The translations under genes were made by a program, and so were the position numbers. A stretch of DNA of 64,000 nucleotides from Trinickia sp. Y13 (GTDB lineage Bacteria; Pseudomonadota; Gammaproteobacteria; Burkholderiales; Burkholderiaceae), in the NCBI RefSeq assembly GCF_029522115.1, contig NZ_JAKWFK010000004.1:1-64000 (forward strand). The letters run 5' to 3'. The notes below the pieces were generated by a model, which saw only the letters and a list, made by a program, of their open reading frames with translations, was not told where the DNA came from and searched no databases. Positions 53,748 to 64,000 of this stretch are shown here, piece by piece (positions within the stretch are counted from its first letter, which is position 1; every line of letters begins with the position of its first letter).

Positions 53748-53903
53748 TCAGAACAGGGTTGCAATGCCTACCATGCCGACGAATTGCGAATGCGTCGACG
53801 AAAGCGTGCCGTTTTGCGAATCGCCCACCGCCGGGGCTGCGTCGACGATGTTACCCGCCCCCTTGCTACCAAGCGTCTGGCCGCTCGCGTGCTGGTAAGC
53901 CTG
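53748..53903 (-). pseudogene. C-terminal remnant of an outer-membrane porin
   Basis: On the minus strand about 51 codons read QAYQHASGQTLGSKGAG, then a stretch with AAPAVGDSQNGT, and end in FVGMVGIATLF and a stop. This is the pattern of the last strands of Burkholderia general porins (YQHASGQ, then VGIRHxF with a terminal Phe). No upstream porin sequence remains: the DNA beyond 53905 reads differently and leads into the cupredoxin promoter. It is best explained as the tail of a deleted porin gene. The rest of 53904-54048 holds no gene. Confidence 0.65.
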
Positions 53904-54048
53904 CAGCGCCCTCGGGCAATCGCAAGGGTCCACCCATGCATGCGCAGCAAGCGCATGCGTTAATCAAGCCTTAAGCTTGCTGTGTCACGCTGCACCCATG
54001 GCCCTGCGAACCCGATGCTCGGCCGCCAAATTACAGGGAGGTGCGAAA

Positions 54049-54492
54049 ATGTCAAAGCGATCGATTTCGCTGTTCGCGTGTGCGGGTGTCCTGCTTGCCT
54101 CGCCACTCTTCTCGGCGGCCAGCGAGCCGACCAAAGTCACCATCAAGCTCTCGGATGGAAGCAACGGCCAGATGGCCTTGACGGTTAGCCCTAAGAAGAT
54201 CCCGCCGGGCCCCGTCGAATTCACGATCCAGAACGTATCGGGTAACACCAAGCATGAATTTTTGTTCGCACGATGGTCGCGCCCCGACGGCAAGCTGCCC
54301 TATGACGCGAAAACGCAACAAGTGCAGGAAGACGCCGTGAACGGACTCGAGGGCGTGGAAGATTTGAACCCGCACGAAAGCGTGACCGCACAGTTCACGT
54401 TGAGCAAGGGGCGATATGTCGTGTTCTGCAACGAGCCGGGGCATTACCGCAGCGGCATGCACGCCGAATTCGTAGTCGGCTCAGCAAAATAA
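54049..54492 (+). CDS. Periplasmic cupredoxin-like copper protein
   Basis: This 147-aa protein has a signal peptide (ISLFACAGVLLASPLFSAAS) and a plastocyanin/azurin-like beta-sandwich. The candidate type 1 copper ligands are His in GNTKHEFLF and Cys, His and Met in VVFCNEPGHYRSGMHAEF. It is probably an electron carrier or copper-binding protein of the periplasm. The ATG at 54049 has GGGAGG eight bases upstream; earlier in-frame starts (53977) lack one. The gene stands alone between the pca cluster and the polyol operon. Confidence 0.88.
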   Translation: MSKRSISLFACAGVLLASPLFSAASEPTKVTIKLSDGSNGQMALTVSPKKIPPGPVEFTIQNVSGNTKHEFLFARWSRPDGKLPYDAKTQQVQEDAVNGLEGVEDLNPHESVTAQFTLSKGRYVVFCNEPGHYRSGMHAEFVVGSAK

Positions 54493-54603
54493 GCGGGAAA
54501 ACCCCAGCGTCCTGCGGTCTCGCCAACAATTCGTGATCGAACGCTTCGGCTGCACCCCGGCTCGTCACGGCCAGCCACGACCCCGCCTGGCCGCGAGATC
54601 CAT

Positions 54604-55695
54604 TCAGCGGCCTCCCGGCCGCAGCAACACCTTGATCGAATCGAGCGAATTGGCGACCTTGATCGCCTCCTCCCACTCATCGATCGCGAAGCCATGTGTG
54701 ACGATTCCTTTCGACGTCACGAGACCGCGCGCGAGTAGATCGATGGCGATCGGGTAGCAATACGGGCCAAGATGCGCACCGCGCACGTCGAGCTCCTTGC
54801 GATCGCCGATGATCGACCAATCGACCGACGTCTCCGCCCCAAACACCGAGAATTCGACGAAGCGCCCAAGCTTGCGAATGAGATCGAGGCCTTGCGGCAC
54901 GCCTGCGGGGACACCCGTGGTTTCGATGTAGACGTCACAGCCGTATTGATCGGTGATCGAGCGCACGATCGCAAGGGCGTCGTCCTTTTTCGGATTGATC
55001 GTGATGTCCGCGCCGTACTCGCGCGCCAGCGCGAGACGCTCCTCCACGAGGTCGATCACGACTAGCTTCTTCGGCGTTTTCAAATGCGCCACTTGCGTCA
55101 TCATCAAGCCGAGCGGCCCAGCGCCGGCAATCACGACGACATCGTTCAATTGGATATCGCCGCGGTTGACCGTGTGAATCGCGCAAGCGAGCGGTTCGAT
55201 GATGGCCGCATCCTCGATCGAAATGCCGTCGGGAATCTTATGCACGATCGCCGTGGGCGGGAAACGCATGTATTCGGCCATGCCGCCGTCGGCCACCTCG
55301 CGCTGAAAGCCGAAAATGTTGTGGACCTCGCACATCCAGTATTGCCCCGATTTGCAGTATCGACATTTACCGCAGGGCACGATCTGCTCGGCGATCACGC
55401 GCTCGCCCACGTTTACGCCGAAATGCTCGGCGGCGCCCTCGCCCAATTCGTCCACGTAGCCGAAGAACTCATGCCCCGGAATCACTGGCGCCTTGACCCA
55501 CGGACTCGGGCCGCCCCAAAACATCTTCGCGCCCGAATAGCACTTGCAGTCGCTCGCGCAGATGCCGCAGGCGGCGATGCGAATCACGAGCTCGTTAGGG
55601 CCGGGGCGGGGCCGCGCGACCCGCTCGACGCGATAATCCTTCGGGGCGTGGCATACGATCGCCGTCATTTTCGTCGTCTCGTTCGGTGTACTCAT
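54604..55695 (-). CDS. Zinc-dependent alcohol/polyol dehydrogenase
   Basis: This 363-aa medium-chain dehydrogenase has the catalytic-zinc region (CGICASDCKCY, GHEFFGYVDELGEG), a four-cysteine structural-zinc lobe in CGKCRYCKSGQYWMCEVH, and a Rossmann motif AGAGPLGLMM followed by an acidic VVIDL, which indicates NAD preference. It is the last gene of an operon with a SorC regulator, a DCXR-like reductase and a carbohydrate ABC importer, so it probably oxidises a polyol or reduces the matching ketose. The exact substrate is unknown. Confidence 0.85.
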   Translation of the reverse strand: MSTPNETTKMTAIVCHAPKDYRVERVARPRPGPNELVIRIAACGICASDCKCYSGAKMFWGGPSPWVKAPVIPGHEFFGYVDELGEGAAEHFGVNVGERVIAEQIVPCGKCRYCKSGQYWMCEVHNIFGFQREVADGGMAEYMRFPPTAIVHKIPDGISIEDAAIIEPLACAIHTVNRGDIQLNDVVVIAGAGPLGLMMTQVAHLKTPKKLVVIDLVEERLALAREYGADITINPKKDDALAIVRSITDQYGCDVYIETTGVPAGVPQGLDLIRKLGRFVEFSVFGAETSVDWSIIGDRKELDVRGAHLGPYCYPIAIDLLARGLVTSKGIVTHGFAIDEWEEAIKVANSLDSIKVLLRPGGR

Positions 55696-55731
55696 AGTCG
55701 GCTCGCTTCAAATGAGAAAGGAACTCGGCTT

Positions 55732-56487
55732 TCAGCGCGCGAGAAAGCCGCCGTCGACGGCAAGGCTTACGCCATTGATCATGCGTGCTTCGTCGCCGAG
55801 CAAATACGCGATCGTCTGCGCCACCTCTTCCGGTTGCACGAACCGGTTCAACGGGATGCGCGAGAGCATTTGCGACGCTTTGGCCGGGTCGCTCCAAGCT
55901 TGCTCGGCCATCGGCGTCAAAGTAACGGTTGGGTTGACAGCGTTCACGCGGATGCCCTGCGGGCCGAGTTCGACGGCCATCACACGCGTGAGCGCATCGA
56001 GCGCGGCCTTGGATGCGCAATAGGCGGCGTGCAACGCAAATCCGATCTGTGCCGAGATGCTCGAGACGTTGACGATCGCCCCGCCCAAGCCGCGCTCGAT
56101 CATGCTGCGCGCGCAGACTTGCCCGACGATCATCGCGGCGCGCACGTTGACGGCCATCGTCTCGTCGAACGCATCGACATCGCATTCGAGAAACGGTTGC
56201 AGCCGCGCAATGCCCGCATTGTTCACGAGCAGATCGATCGGTTGCGAGGCCTGCGCCGCGGCCCGGGCCGCCGCTGCATCCGCCAGGTCGACAGCATGCG
56301 TCTCGCAGCCGATCGCACGCTCGAGCGCGCGCAGATCGTCCGCCGAACGGCTCAACGCGACCACGCTCGCTCCACGCGCAGCAAGCAGCGAGGCCGTTGC
56401 GCGGCCGATGCCCTTGCCCGCTCCCGTTACAAGGACGCGCTTTCCCAAAAACGCGTTGCCGCTGTCAGCGGTATCCGTCGCACTCAC
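55732..56487 (-). CDS. Short-chain dehydrogenase, L-xylulose reductase-like
   Basis: This 251-aa SDR has the NAD(P) motif TGAGKGIGRA, NNAGIARLQPF, the catalytic Ser in NVSSISAQIG and YxxxK in YCASKAALD. The stretch ELGPQGIRVNAVNPTVTLTP is close to animal dicarbonyl/L-xylulose reductase (DCXR), a group that also includes bacterial threitol and xylitol dehydrogenases. The start is GTG at 56487 with AAGGA upstream. It sits 12 bp after the SorC gene and 36 bp before the alcohol dehydrogenase gene. Confidence 0.87.
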   Translation of the reverse strand: MSATDTADSGNAFLGKRVLVTGAGKGIGRATASLLAARGASVVALSRSADDLRALERAIGCETHAVDLADAAAARAAAQASQPIDLLVNNAGIARLQPFLECDVDAFDETMAVNVRAAMIVGQVCARSMIERGLGGAIVNVSSISAQIGFALHAAYCASKAALDALTRVMAVELGPQGIRVNAVNPTVTLTPMAEQAWSDPAKASQMLSRIPLNRFVQPEEVAQTIAYLLGDEARMINGVSLAVDGGFLAR

Positions 56488-56499
56488 GATTAGGATTCC

Positions 56500-57480
56500 T
56501 TATGGTTCCTCGCACAGACGCCGCGCGGTATCTTCGTCGGTAACGAGCGTCGACACATACCCGCCGCGCAACGTCGCGCGCGTGACGAAAAATTTCTTGG
56601 CGCCGCCACTGGCCAGGATCACGTGCTTGATGCCCCGCAAATCGTCGAGCGCCATGGCCACGGTGCGCCGGTTCAGCGGATGGTTGATGAGCTTGCCGTG
56701 CTCATCGACGAAATGACCGAGCACGTCGCCCACCGCGCCCGCTTTGCGCAGCGTGCGCAAATCCTCGGGATCCTTGACGCCGTAGGTGATGACGAGCGAT
56801 TCGGTGAGATCGCCGGCCGTGACCAACGCGAGATCCGAGCCACGCGCGAGCTCGTAGGTTTCGCGCACGGCGTCTTCCTGCAGGATGACGTCCCGCACCT
56901 TCTGGCTGCTGACGTAAATGGGCGCAGGGAAGAGATAACCGTCCGCATGGCAGAGATCGGCGAAGTCGGAGACGATATCGAACGTGTTGATGCTCGGGCA
57001 ATGCGCGAGACCGCCTTGTAGCGACACGGCCGAGAGCGGGCCGTAGGAGCGCTGCGGCAGCGCGCGCAGCACCGCGCGGATCGTGCGGCCCCAGCCAAGG
57101 CCGATGGTATGGCCGGCCGCGATGTGCTGCACCAAGTAATTGGCCGTGCCGATGCCGAGCGCGGCCATCGTCGCTTCGTAAGTGTTGCCGGTCGGGACGA
57201 CGACCGCCGCCAGCAGACCGAACCGGTCGACGAGTTGCTCCTCGAGCGCGACGCACGGCGCGATGCGGCTGTTGATCGTAATGCGCACGAGGCCCGATTC
57301 GCGGCTCGCCGCCAGCAAGCGATTGACGCGCACGCGATTCGTGCCGAGCAATTGAGCGATTTCCTGCTGCGTCATGTTGCCGACGTAGTAATGCCAGGCG
57401 ACGCGCGTCTGCAGTTCTTCTTCGCTATCGACGCCTTCGTCCGGTTCGACGCTTGGCGCGGATTGGGGGGTCTTGCCCAT
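56500..57480 (-). CDS. SorC-family sugar/polyol regulator
   Basis: This 326-aa regulator has an N-terminal helix-turn-helix (VAWHYYVGNMTQQEIAQLLG, RVRVNRLLAASRESG) and a C-terminal sugar-phosphate-isomerase-like effector domain (about 85-320; LGWGRTIRAVLRALP, DEHGKLINHPLNRRTVAMAL). SorC proteins such as EryD respond to phosphorylated or free sugars and polyols and usually control the adjacent operon. It lies in the middle of the operon, 51 bp after the second permease. Its likely site is the AT-rich divergent region at 60931-60965. Confidence 0.9.
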   Translation of the reverse strand: MGKTPQSAPSVEPDEGVDSEEELQTRVAWHYYVGNMTQQEIAQLLGTNRVRVNRLLAASRESGLVRITINSRIAPCVALEEQLVDRFGLLAAVVVPTGNTYEATMAALGIGTANYLVQHIAAGHTIGLGWGRTIRAVLRALPQRSYGPLSAVSLQGGLAHCPSINTFDIVSDFADLCHADGYLFPAPIYVSSQKVRDVILQEDAVRETYELARGSDLALVTAGDLTESLVITYGVKDPEDLRTLRKAGAVGDVLGHFVDEHGKLINHPLNRRTVAMALDDLRGIKHVILASGGAKKFFVTRATLRGGYVSTLVTDEDTARRLCEEP

Positions 57481-57531
57481 GATGAATGGAAGGTATCGAC
57501 GAGTGGGAAACCGACAGTTATAGCAAATGCG

Positions 57532-58409
<878 letters not shown>

Positions 58410-58413
<4 letters not shown>

Positions 58414-59348
58414 GCGACCTCCCGATAGATATAGCGGATGTAAAGGCGCGACAGCACGATCGTCAACACCAGCAGCAGCATGGCTTGGGCGGAAGCCAAC
58501 CCCTGATCGAACAAGCGAAAACCGATGCGTTCGATGTAGACGCTAATGAACTCCGTGGCCGCGCCGGGCCCGCCGCGCGTCATCGTATAGACGGCGTCGA
58601 ACATCTTGAGCATGTCCGCCGAGCGCAGGATGAGAATGGCGGTAAGGCCCGGCAACAGGTAGGGCCGCTCGATGTGCCAGAGAATCGTCAAGCGTTTTCG
58701 CGTTTCCAGCCGCGCCGCTTCCTCGGCCTCCTTCGGCACCATCGTCAAGCCCGCCAGCAGGATCAGCGCGCAAAACGGCGTCCACTGCCACACGTCCATG
58801 ATCATCACCGACACATACGCGAGCGTCGGATCGCCGAGCCAATCTTGCGGCGGGACACCGAAGAAACTCAGCAGATAGTTGGCGACGCCGAATTGCCGGT
58901 TGAAGATCAAGCGACCGATCAGCCCCACGACCGCGTAGGTGGTCGCCATCGGTATGACTAGACTCACGCGGGCCGCCGCACGCATCCATGCGAGCCCGGA
59001 TCGATGCAACATCAATGCCGCGAACAGGCCCAACGCGATCTCGAGCGGCAGCGTCAAGCACAGAAACAGCATCGTGCGGCCGAGCGCTTGCCAAAACGTC
59101 GCGTCAGCGAAGGTCGCGACGTAGTTGTCGAGGCCGACGAACGGCGTGCCGGCCCCGAGATCGGCAAGGCGGTACTGATGCATCGAGTTGTACAACGCGA
59201 CCAACAGCGGATAGATCCCGATCACGGCCAGCGCGAACACCGCCGGAAATAAGAACCAAAACGCGGGCGAGCGCGGCCATAGGCGCAGCCGCGCGCGCTT
59301 GCGCGCGGCCGTGGCCGGGTTAGTGCGCTGCACGGTACCGTTGAGCAT
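58410..59348 (-). CDS. Carbohydrate ABC transporter permease (MalF type)
   Basis: This 312-aa permease has six membrane helices and an EAA-type loop [20 protein letters not shown]. The ATG at 59348 follows GGAGG and is preferred over an in-frame upstream codon at 59384. It is 45 bp after the binding-protein gene and overlaps the MalG-type gene by 4 bp. Confidence 0.93.
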
Positions 59349-59393
59349 CTCGATCCTCCGACTCGCATTGAGCGGCCGCGGCATACGCAGCCT

Positions 59394-60746
59394 CTACTTG
59401 AGCAGCGGCTTCTTGCCGTCGTAATAGCCCGCCTTCTTCAGGATCGCTTCCATCTTCGAGCCGATCGTCTGCGCGCCGTCCTTCACCGAGACATTGCCGA
59501 GCATCATCTTGGTGCCCCATTCGCCGATGATTTCGGAAATCGCCGGCCATTCGGGAAAGCGCGGGCGGTAGTCGGGCACGCCGCCTTGCCAGGACTCGAC
59601 CATGGGCTTCACGAACGGATACTTCTGCTGCACGGCGGCATCCTGATACACCGCCGTGCGCGCCGGCACCCCGCCCGCTTCGAGGTAGGGCTTTGCCATC
59701 TGCTCCGAGGTGATCCATTGGATGAAGAGCCATGCCGCCGCTTGCTTCTTCGCGCTCGTCTTGGCGTTCACCGCCAGCGAGAAGCCGCCGAGCGCGGGTT
59801 TGAGCCCGGCGGGTCCGCGCGGTTCGGTTGCAATGCCCAAGCAATCGCCGAGCTTGGATTTGGCCGGATCGGTCAACGTCGGATAGAACGCCGACCATTC
59901 CGTGATCATCGCCACTTGGCCCTGCGCCAGGGCGTTGACGGCTTCGGCGTGGTCGAAATCGACGATGCCGGGCGGCATGTACTTCATCAGCTTCTGCCGA
60001 TAGTCGAGCCCCGCTTGCGATTGCGGCGACATCAAGTTCGATTTGAACTTGGCATCGAGCAGCGATCCCCCGTTGGGCCATAGCATGCGCATGAAGCTAT
60101 CGGCCGATTGCGTTTCACCGCGCCGCGACTGCAAAGCGAACGCGTACTGGTTTTTGGCGGCATCCGTCAGCTTCGGCGCATAGACGTTCAGTAGATCGTC
60201 CCACGTCTTCGGAGGCTCGCTGAACCCGGCTTGCTTGAGCATGCACTTGTTGTAGAACATGAGGCCCGAGTAGTTGTCGAACGGCAGGCCGTACGTGACC
60301 TTATCCCACGTGCCGAACGAATCGAGCAGAATCGGGAAGAAGCCTTTCAGGTTCAGGTTCGGATCGGCGAGCTTCGGGTCGTCGGTGAACTTCTTGATCG
60401 GCACGAGCCACTTGTTGCTCGCGAATTCGCCTATCCATACGACATCGACGAGCACGATGTCTTGCGCGCCGCCGCTCACGAAGTTGAGCACCTCTTTCTG
60501 CCGCGTGCTCTCGTAGGGCACGACGTCCCATTTGATCGTGATGCCCGTTTCCTTCTCGAACTGCGGGATCAGTTTCTCCGCAGCCGTGTAGCCGGGGCGA
60601 TCGAGGAAGATCGCGTGCAAGGTGGTGCCGGAGTACGGCGCGGCCGCTTCTTTCAATGTCCACGCCGACGCATGCGCCGCCAGAAGAAGCGAGGTGGCTG
60701 CCAGCGAGGCCATCGCCAGCTTGCGCTGCAAGAACCGTTTGTTCAT
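59394..60746 (-). CDS. Carbohydrate ABC transporter binding protein
   Basis: This 450-aa protein has a signal peptide ([20 protein letters not shown]) and a type I extracellular solute-binding fold (SBP_bac_1): [40 protein letters not shown] and [20 protein letters not shown]. It is the first gene of the operon binding protein, MalF, MalG, SorC regulator, SDR, alcohol dehydrogenase. The start at 60746 has AAGGAG upstream. The two dehydrogenases suggest a polyol ligand, but sequence alone does not show it. Confidence 0.93.
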   Translation of the reverse strand: MNKRFLQRKLAMASLAATSLLLAAHASAWTLKEAAAPYSGTTLHAIFLDRPGYTAAEKLIPQFEKETGITIKWDVVPYESTRQKEVLNFVSGGAQDIVLVDVVWIGEFASNKWLVPIKKFTDDPKLADPNLNLKGFFPILLDSFGTWDKVTYGLPFDNYSGLMFYNKCMLKQAGFSEPPKTWDDLLNVYAPKLTDAAKNQYAFALQSRRGETQSADSFMRMLWPNGGSLLDAKFKSNLMSPQSQAGLDYRQKLMKYMPPGIVDFDHAEAVNALAQGQVAMITEWSAFYPTLTDPAKSKLGDCLGIATEPRGPAGLKPALGGFSLAVNAKTSAKKQAAAWLFIQWITSEQMAKPYLEAGGVPARTAVYQDAAVQQKYPFVKPMVESWQGGVPDYRPRFPEWPAISEIIGEWGTKMMLGNVSVKDGAQTIGSKMEAILKKAGYYDGKKPLLK

Positions 60747-60942
60747 CGATTGTCTCCTTGTGGACCGGCGCGACACGATCGACAGGACGCGCTGGGTCCG
60801 GTGCAAAGCGGGTCGTTACCCGGGTTGTTATCGATTCGACGGCAAGCATCGATCCACTCGATGCCTGCGGGCATTCGGTACTGCCTCATGCGACTGCGGG
60901 CGCAACCGGCGGCCATCCGGGGACGCGTTTCACTTGTAATTT

Positions 60943-60956
60943 CATTTTTTCAAATG
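60943..60956. promoter_or_regulatory. AT-rich divergent control region of the polyol transporter
   Basis: Within the 321-bp gap 60747-61067 the only AT-rich part (about 60936-60965) contains the dyad CATTT-TTTC-AAATG at 60943-60956. It is a candidate SorC operator controlling the binding-protein operon to the left and the ATPase gene to the right. No gene is seen in the rest of the gap. Confidence 0.4.
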
Positions 60957-61067
60957 TATATTTTGCCCGACGACGCTTGTCAAGAAGAAATTGATTAGGA
61001 GTCCTTGCGGCAATGCACGATGTCCGTGCCGCAACGATCGCAGTGCGACGTTCGTAGGAGACGCGAA

Positions 61068-62189
<1,122 letters not shown>

Positions 62190-62258
62190 GGTGCAGACGC
62201 TGCGCGGCAACGCGACTGCGCCGCGGCCCATGAAGCGCGCGGCGCGAATCGATCGACG

Positions 62259-63461
62259 TCAGGCGGCGGGGGCGATCACCTTCGCGATCGCCTCGGCGAC
62301 TGCGCCGACGTTGCGCTCGTTCAAACCGGCCACGCACATTCGGCCCGAACGCAGAATATAGACGCCGTATTGCTCGCGCAGACGGTCGACCTGCTCGGCG
62401 CTCAGCCCCGTGTAGGTGAACATCCCGCGCTGCTTGATATAGCGAGAAAGCGTTTCCCCCTCGATGTGCCGGCTCAAAAGTTCGTGGATCGCCCCGCGCA
62501 TATCGGCAATCCGCCGGCACATCGCGGTCAATTCGTTGCGCCACTTTTCATTCAACGCGGGCGTCGTCAACACCTTCGTGACGATCTTGGCGCCATGCGT
62601 GGGCGGATTGCTGTAATTGGAGCGCACCGCGCTCGTCAATTGGCCCAGCACGCGATCGGCTTCGCCCGCGTCTTGGCACAGCACGCTGAGCGCGCCGCAG
62701 CGTTCGCCGTAGAGCGAGAAGTTCTTCGAGAACGAGTTCGCCACCAGCATCGGCACGCCACGCCGGGCGAGTTCGCGCACGGCGAATGCGTCGTCGTCGA
62801 GATTGCTGCCGAACCCTTGGTAAGCGATATCGACGAACGGCAGCAATTCGCGCTTATGAAGCACTGCGATCAATTGCTCCCATTGCGCATCGTCCAAATC
62901 GACGCCGGTCGGGTTGTGGCAGCATGCATGCAACACCACGACGCTGCGAGGGGCCAGTGCATCGATAGCGGCCAGCATCGCATCGAACTTCAGGCCCCCG
63001 GTCGCATCGTCGTAGTAAGGGTACGTGTTGACCGTGAACCCCGCGCGCTCGAAGATGAACCGATGGTTTTCCCAGGTCGGATCGCTGACCCAAACCTGCG
63101 CTTGGGGGAAATAACGCTTCAAGAAATCGGCGCCAATCTTCAACGCGCCCGAGCCGCCGAGCGTTTGCACCGTTGCGATGCGCTTCTCCGTGCGAGCGGC
63201 GCATTGTTCGCCGAAAACGAGCGACTGCACCGCGTCGCGGTAGGGTGCGAAGCCCGACATCGGCAGGTAGGGCTTCGGCCCGAGGTCGGACAACAACGCC
63301 GTTTCGGCCTCGCGCACGGCCTCCATGACCGGCAGGCGGCCGTCGTCGTCGAAGTAGATGCCGATGCTCAGGTTGATCTTGTCCTGGCGCGGGTCTTTCT
63401 GGAAATTCTCGTTCAGCGTCAGGATGGGGTCGCCGGGGTACGCGTCAACGTGTTCGAACAT
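62259..63461 (-). CDS. Aromatic/aspartate aminotransferase (class I)
   Basis: This 400-aa PLP enzyme of the AspC/TyrB subgroup transfers amino groups between aspartate or aromatic amino acids and 2-oxoglutarate. It begins MFEHVDAYPGDPILTLNENF, as in the family, and contains the PLP Lys in NSFSKNFSLYGERCG, HACCHNPTGVDLDDAQW and the substrate Arg near RSGRMCVAGLN. The ATG at 63461 is used. AspC and TyrB functions are hard to separate by sequence. It is convergent with the ABC ATPase gene and unrelated to it. Confidence 0.9.
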   Translation of the reverse strand: MFEHVDAYPGDPILTLNENFQKDPRQDKINLSIGIYFDDDGRLPVMEAVREAETALLSDLGPKPYLPMSGFAPYRDAVQSLVFGEQCAARTEKRIATVQTLGGSGALKIGADFLKRYFPQAQVWVSDPTWENHRFIFERAGFTVNTYPYYDDATGGLKFDAMLAAIDALAPRSVVVLHACCHNPTGVDLDDAQWEQLIAVLHKRELLPFVDIAYQGFGSNLDDDAFAVRELARRGVPMLVANSFSKNFSLYGERCGALSVLCQDAGEADRVLGQLTSAVRSNYSNPPTHGAKIVTKVLTTPALNEKWRNELTAMCRRIADMRGAIHELLSRHIEGETLSRYIKQRGMFTYTGLSAEQVDRLREQYGVYILRSGRMCVAGLNERNVGAVAEAIAKVIAPAA

Positions 63462-63711
63462 GATCAATGTCGCTGGGTTGGGAAGAAAGCAATGTTACGC
63501 CAGCTAGCGCGCGCCCTGCTCCGGACTCGGCCTCGCCGGCGCGGGGTGAGCACAGTGTAGGGGCGAGCGGGGGAAATAAAATTCTGCAAACGGTGCGGGG
63601 AAACACCGATTTCGAAGCAGAAACTGCGCGGCAACGCGCGCAGTTGAGTGAAAAGAAGCGAGGTGGGGCTGTGCAAGTCGCCGCAGCCCCTTCGACCCTA
63701 GCGAGAGAAAA

Positions 63712-64000
63712 TCACACCGATGTCTCCGTATCGACGCTAGGCTTCTGCTCGACCTTGATCGGAACGATCGGCTTCTGCTCGACTTTGATCGGAACGATCG
63801 GAATGTAATGTCCGTCCTTCCCGACGGGCGTAAGCTTGAGCCCCGCCTTTTCGCGCCGTTTCCTTTCCTTCGACAGCGGCGGGCACGTATGCTCGTCGTA
63901 ATACAAGACCATGCAGTCGAGGCACAGCATGCATTCCATTTGATCGATCCGGCCCGCGTCGTCGATGGCCTGCGAGCCGCACCCGGCCGCGCACGCGTGG
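63712..64000 (-). CDS. nosR: NosR C-terminal end (partial)
   Basis: The frame enters from beyond the right edge and ends at 63712. It reads HACAAGCGSQAI, then MECMLCLDCMVLYYDEHTC before PPLSKERKRREKAG. Cysteine motifs of this kind in a membrane-flavoprotein tail are typical of NosR, the electron donor and regulator of nitrous-oxide reductase. The last 25 residues contain an unusual duplicated PIVPIKVEQK. About 96 residues are visible; the nos operon should continue to the right. An intergenic stretch 63462-63711 holds no gene. Confidence 0.82.
   Translation of the reverse strand, partial: HACAAGCGSQAIDDAGRIDQMECMLCLDCMVLYYDEHTCPPLSKERKRREKAGLKLTPVGKDGHYIPIVPIKVEQKPIVPIKVEQKPSVDTETSV
63740..63799. 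repeat. 30-bp tandem duplication in the nosR tail
   Basis: Two adjacent 30-bp units (63740-63769 and 63770-63799) differ at a single base (C versus T). They are in frame and duplicate PIVPIKVEQK near the C terminus of NosR. Confidence 0.88.

Overview
The window is a high-GC, densely coded chromosomal segment that looks like Burkholderia sensu lato (Burkholderia, Paraburkholderia or Trinickia). The main evidence is a Burkholderia-type rpfF/rpfR (BDSF synthase/receptor) pair, a complete protocatechuate (pca) branch of the beta-ketoadipate pathway with IclR- and LysR-type regulators, several c-di-GMP enzymes and a C-terminal piece of nosR. There are no rRNA or tRNA genes, insertion sequences, prophage genes or CRISPR arrays. 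The left edge (1-46) is a G-run/C-run artefact typical of a contig end. The right edge cuts nosR.

Layout. 124-7258: ribose-type sugar ABC transporter, divergent LacI regulator, aldo/keto reductase and lactonase, which look like a non-phosphorylative aldose route (L-fucose-like substrate). Twin LacI-type operators sit between the divergent arms. 7281-13546: B3/B4-domain protein, ilvD, a 47-aa membrane peptide, ChaA antiporter and a GGDEF-EAL protein. 13863-26274: membrane diguanylate cyclase, LysE exporter, P1B-type ATPase fused to a hemerythrin-like domain, tandem universal stress protein, GlgX, a membrane protein with a 24-aa companion peptide, an unrecognised protein divergent from a secreted chorismate mutase, and a CDF metal exporter. 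26313-34308: a one-strand run of SHP-like cytochrome c, diheme cytochrome c, cytochrome b, QseBC-like two-component system and an ABC/FtsX/HlyD export system. 34435-38180: P2-type ATPase coupled to an AI-2E-family protein. 38473-44379: rpfF/rpfR, then a PotD-like binding protein translationally coupled to a dCache-HAMP-GGDEF protein. 44610-53699: pcaF, pcaR, pcaIJD, pcaHG, pcaQ, pcaBC. 53748-62189: porin remnant, cupredoxin, and a polyol/sugar ABC operon with SorC regulator, SDR and alcohol dehydrogenase. 62259-64000: aromatic aminotransferase and truncated nosR.

Cross-cutting regulation. Five intergenic or gene-end dyads of the form TTGAY-N4-RTCAA match the FNR/ANR box. They precede the universal stress protein/P1B-ATPase pair, the CDF exporter, the ABC export system and the P2-ATPase operon, and one lies between two GGDEF genes. 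This suggests that 13.7-38.3 kb is a low-oxygen-responsive island. Three PcaR-type operators, each a pair of sites 19 bp apart, mark pcaF/pcaR, pcaIJD and pcaBC as one regulon.
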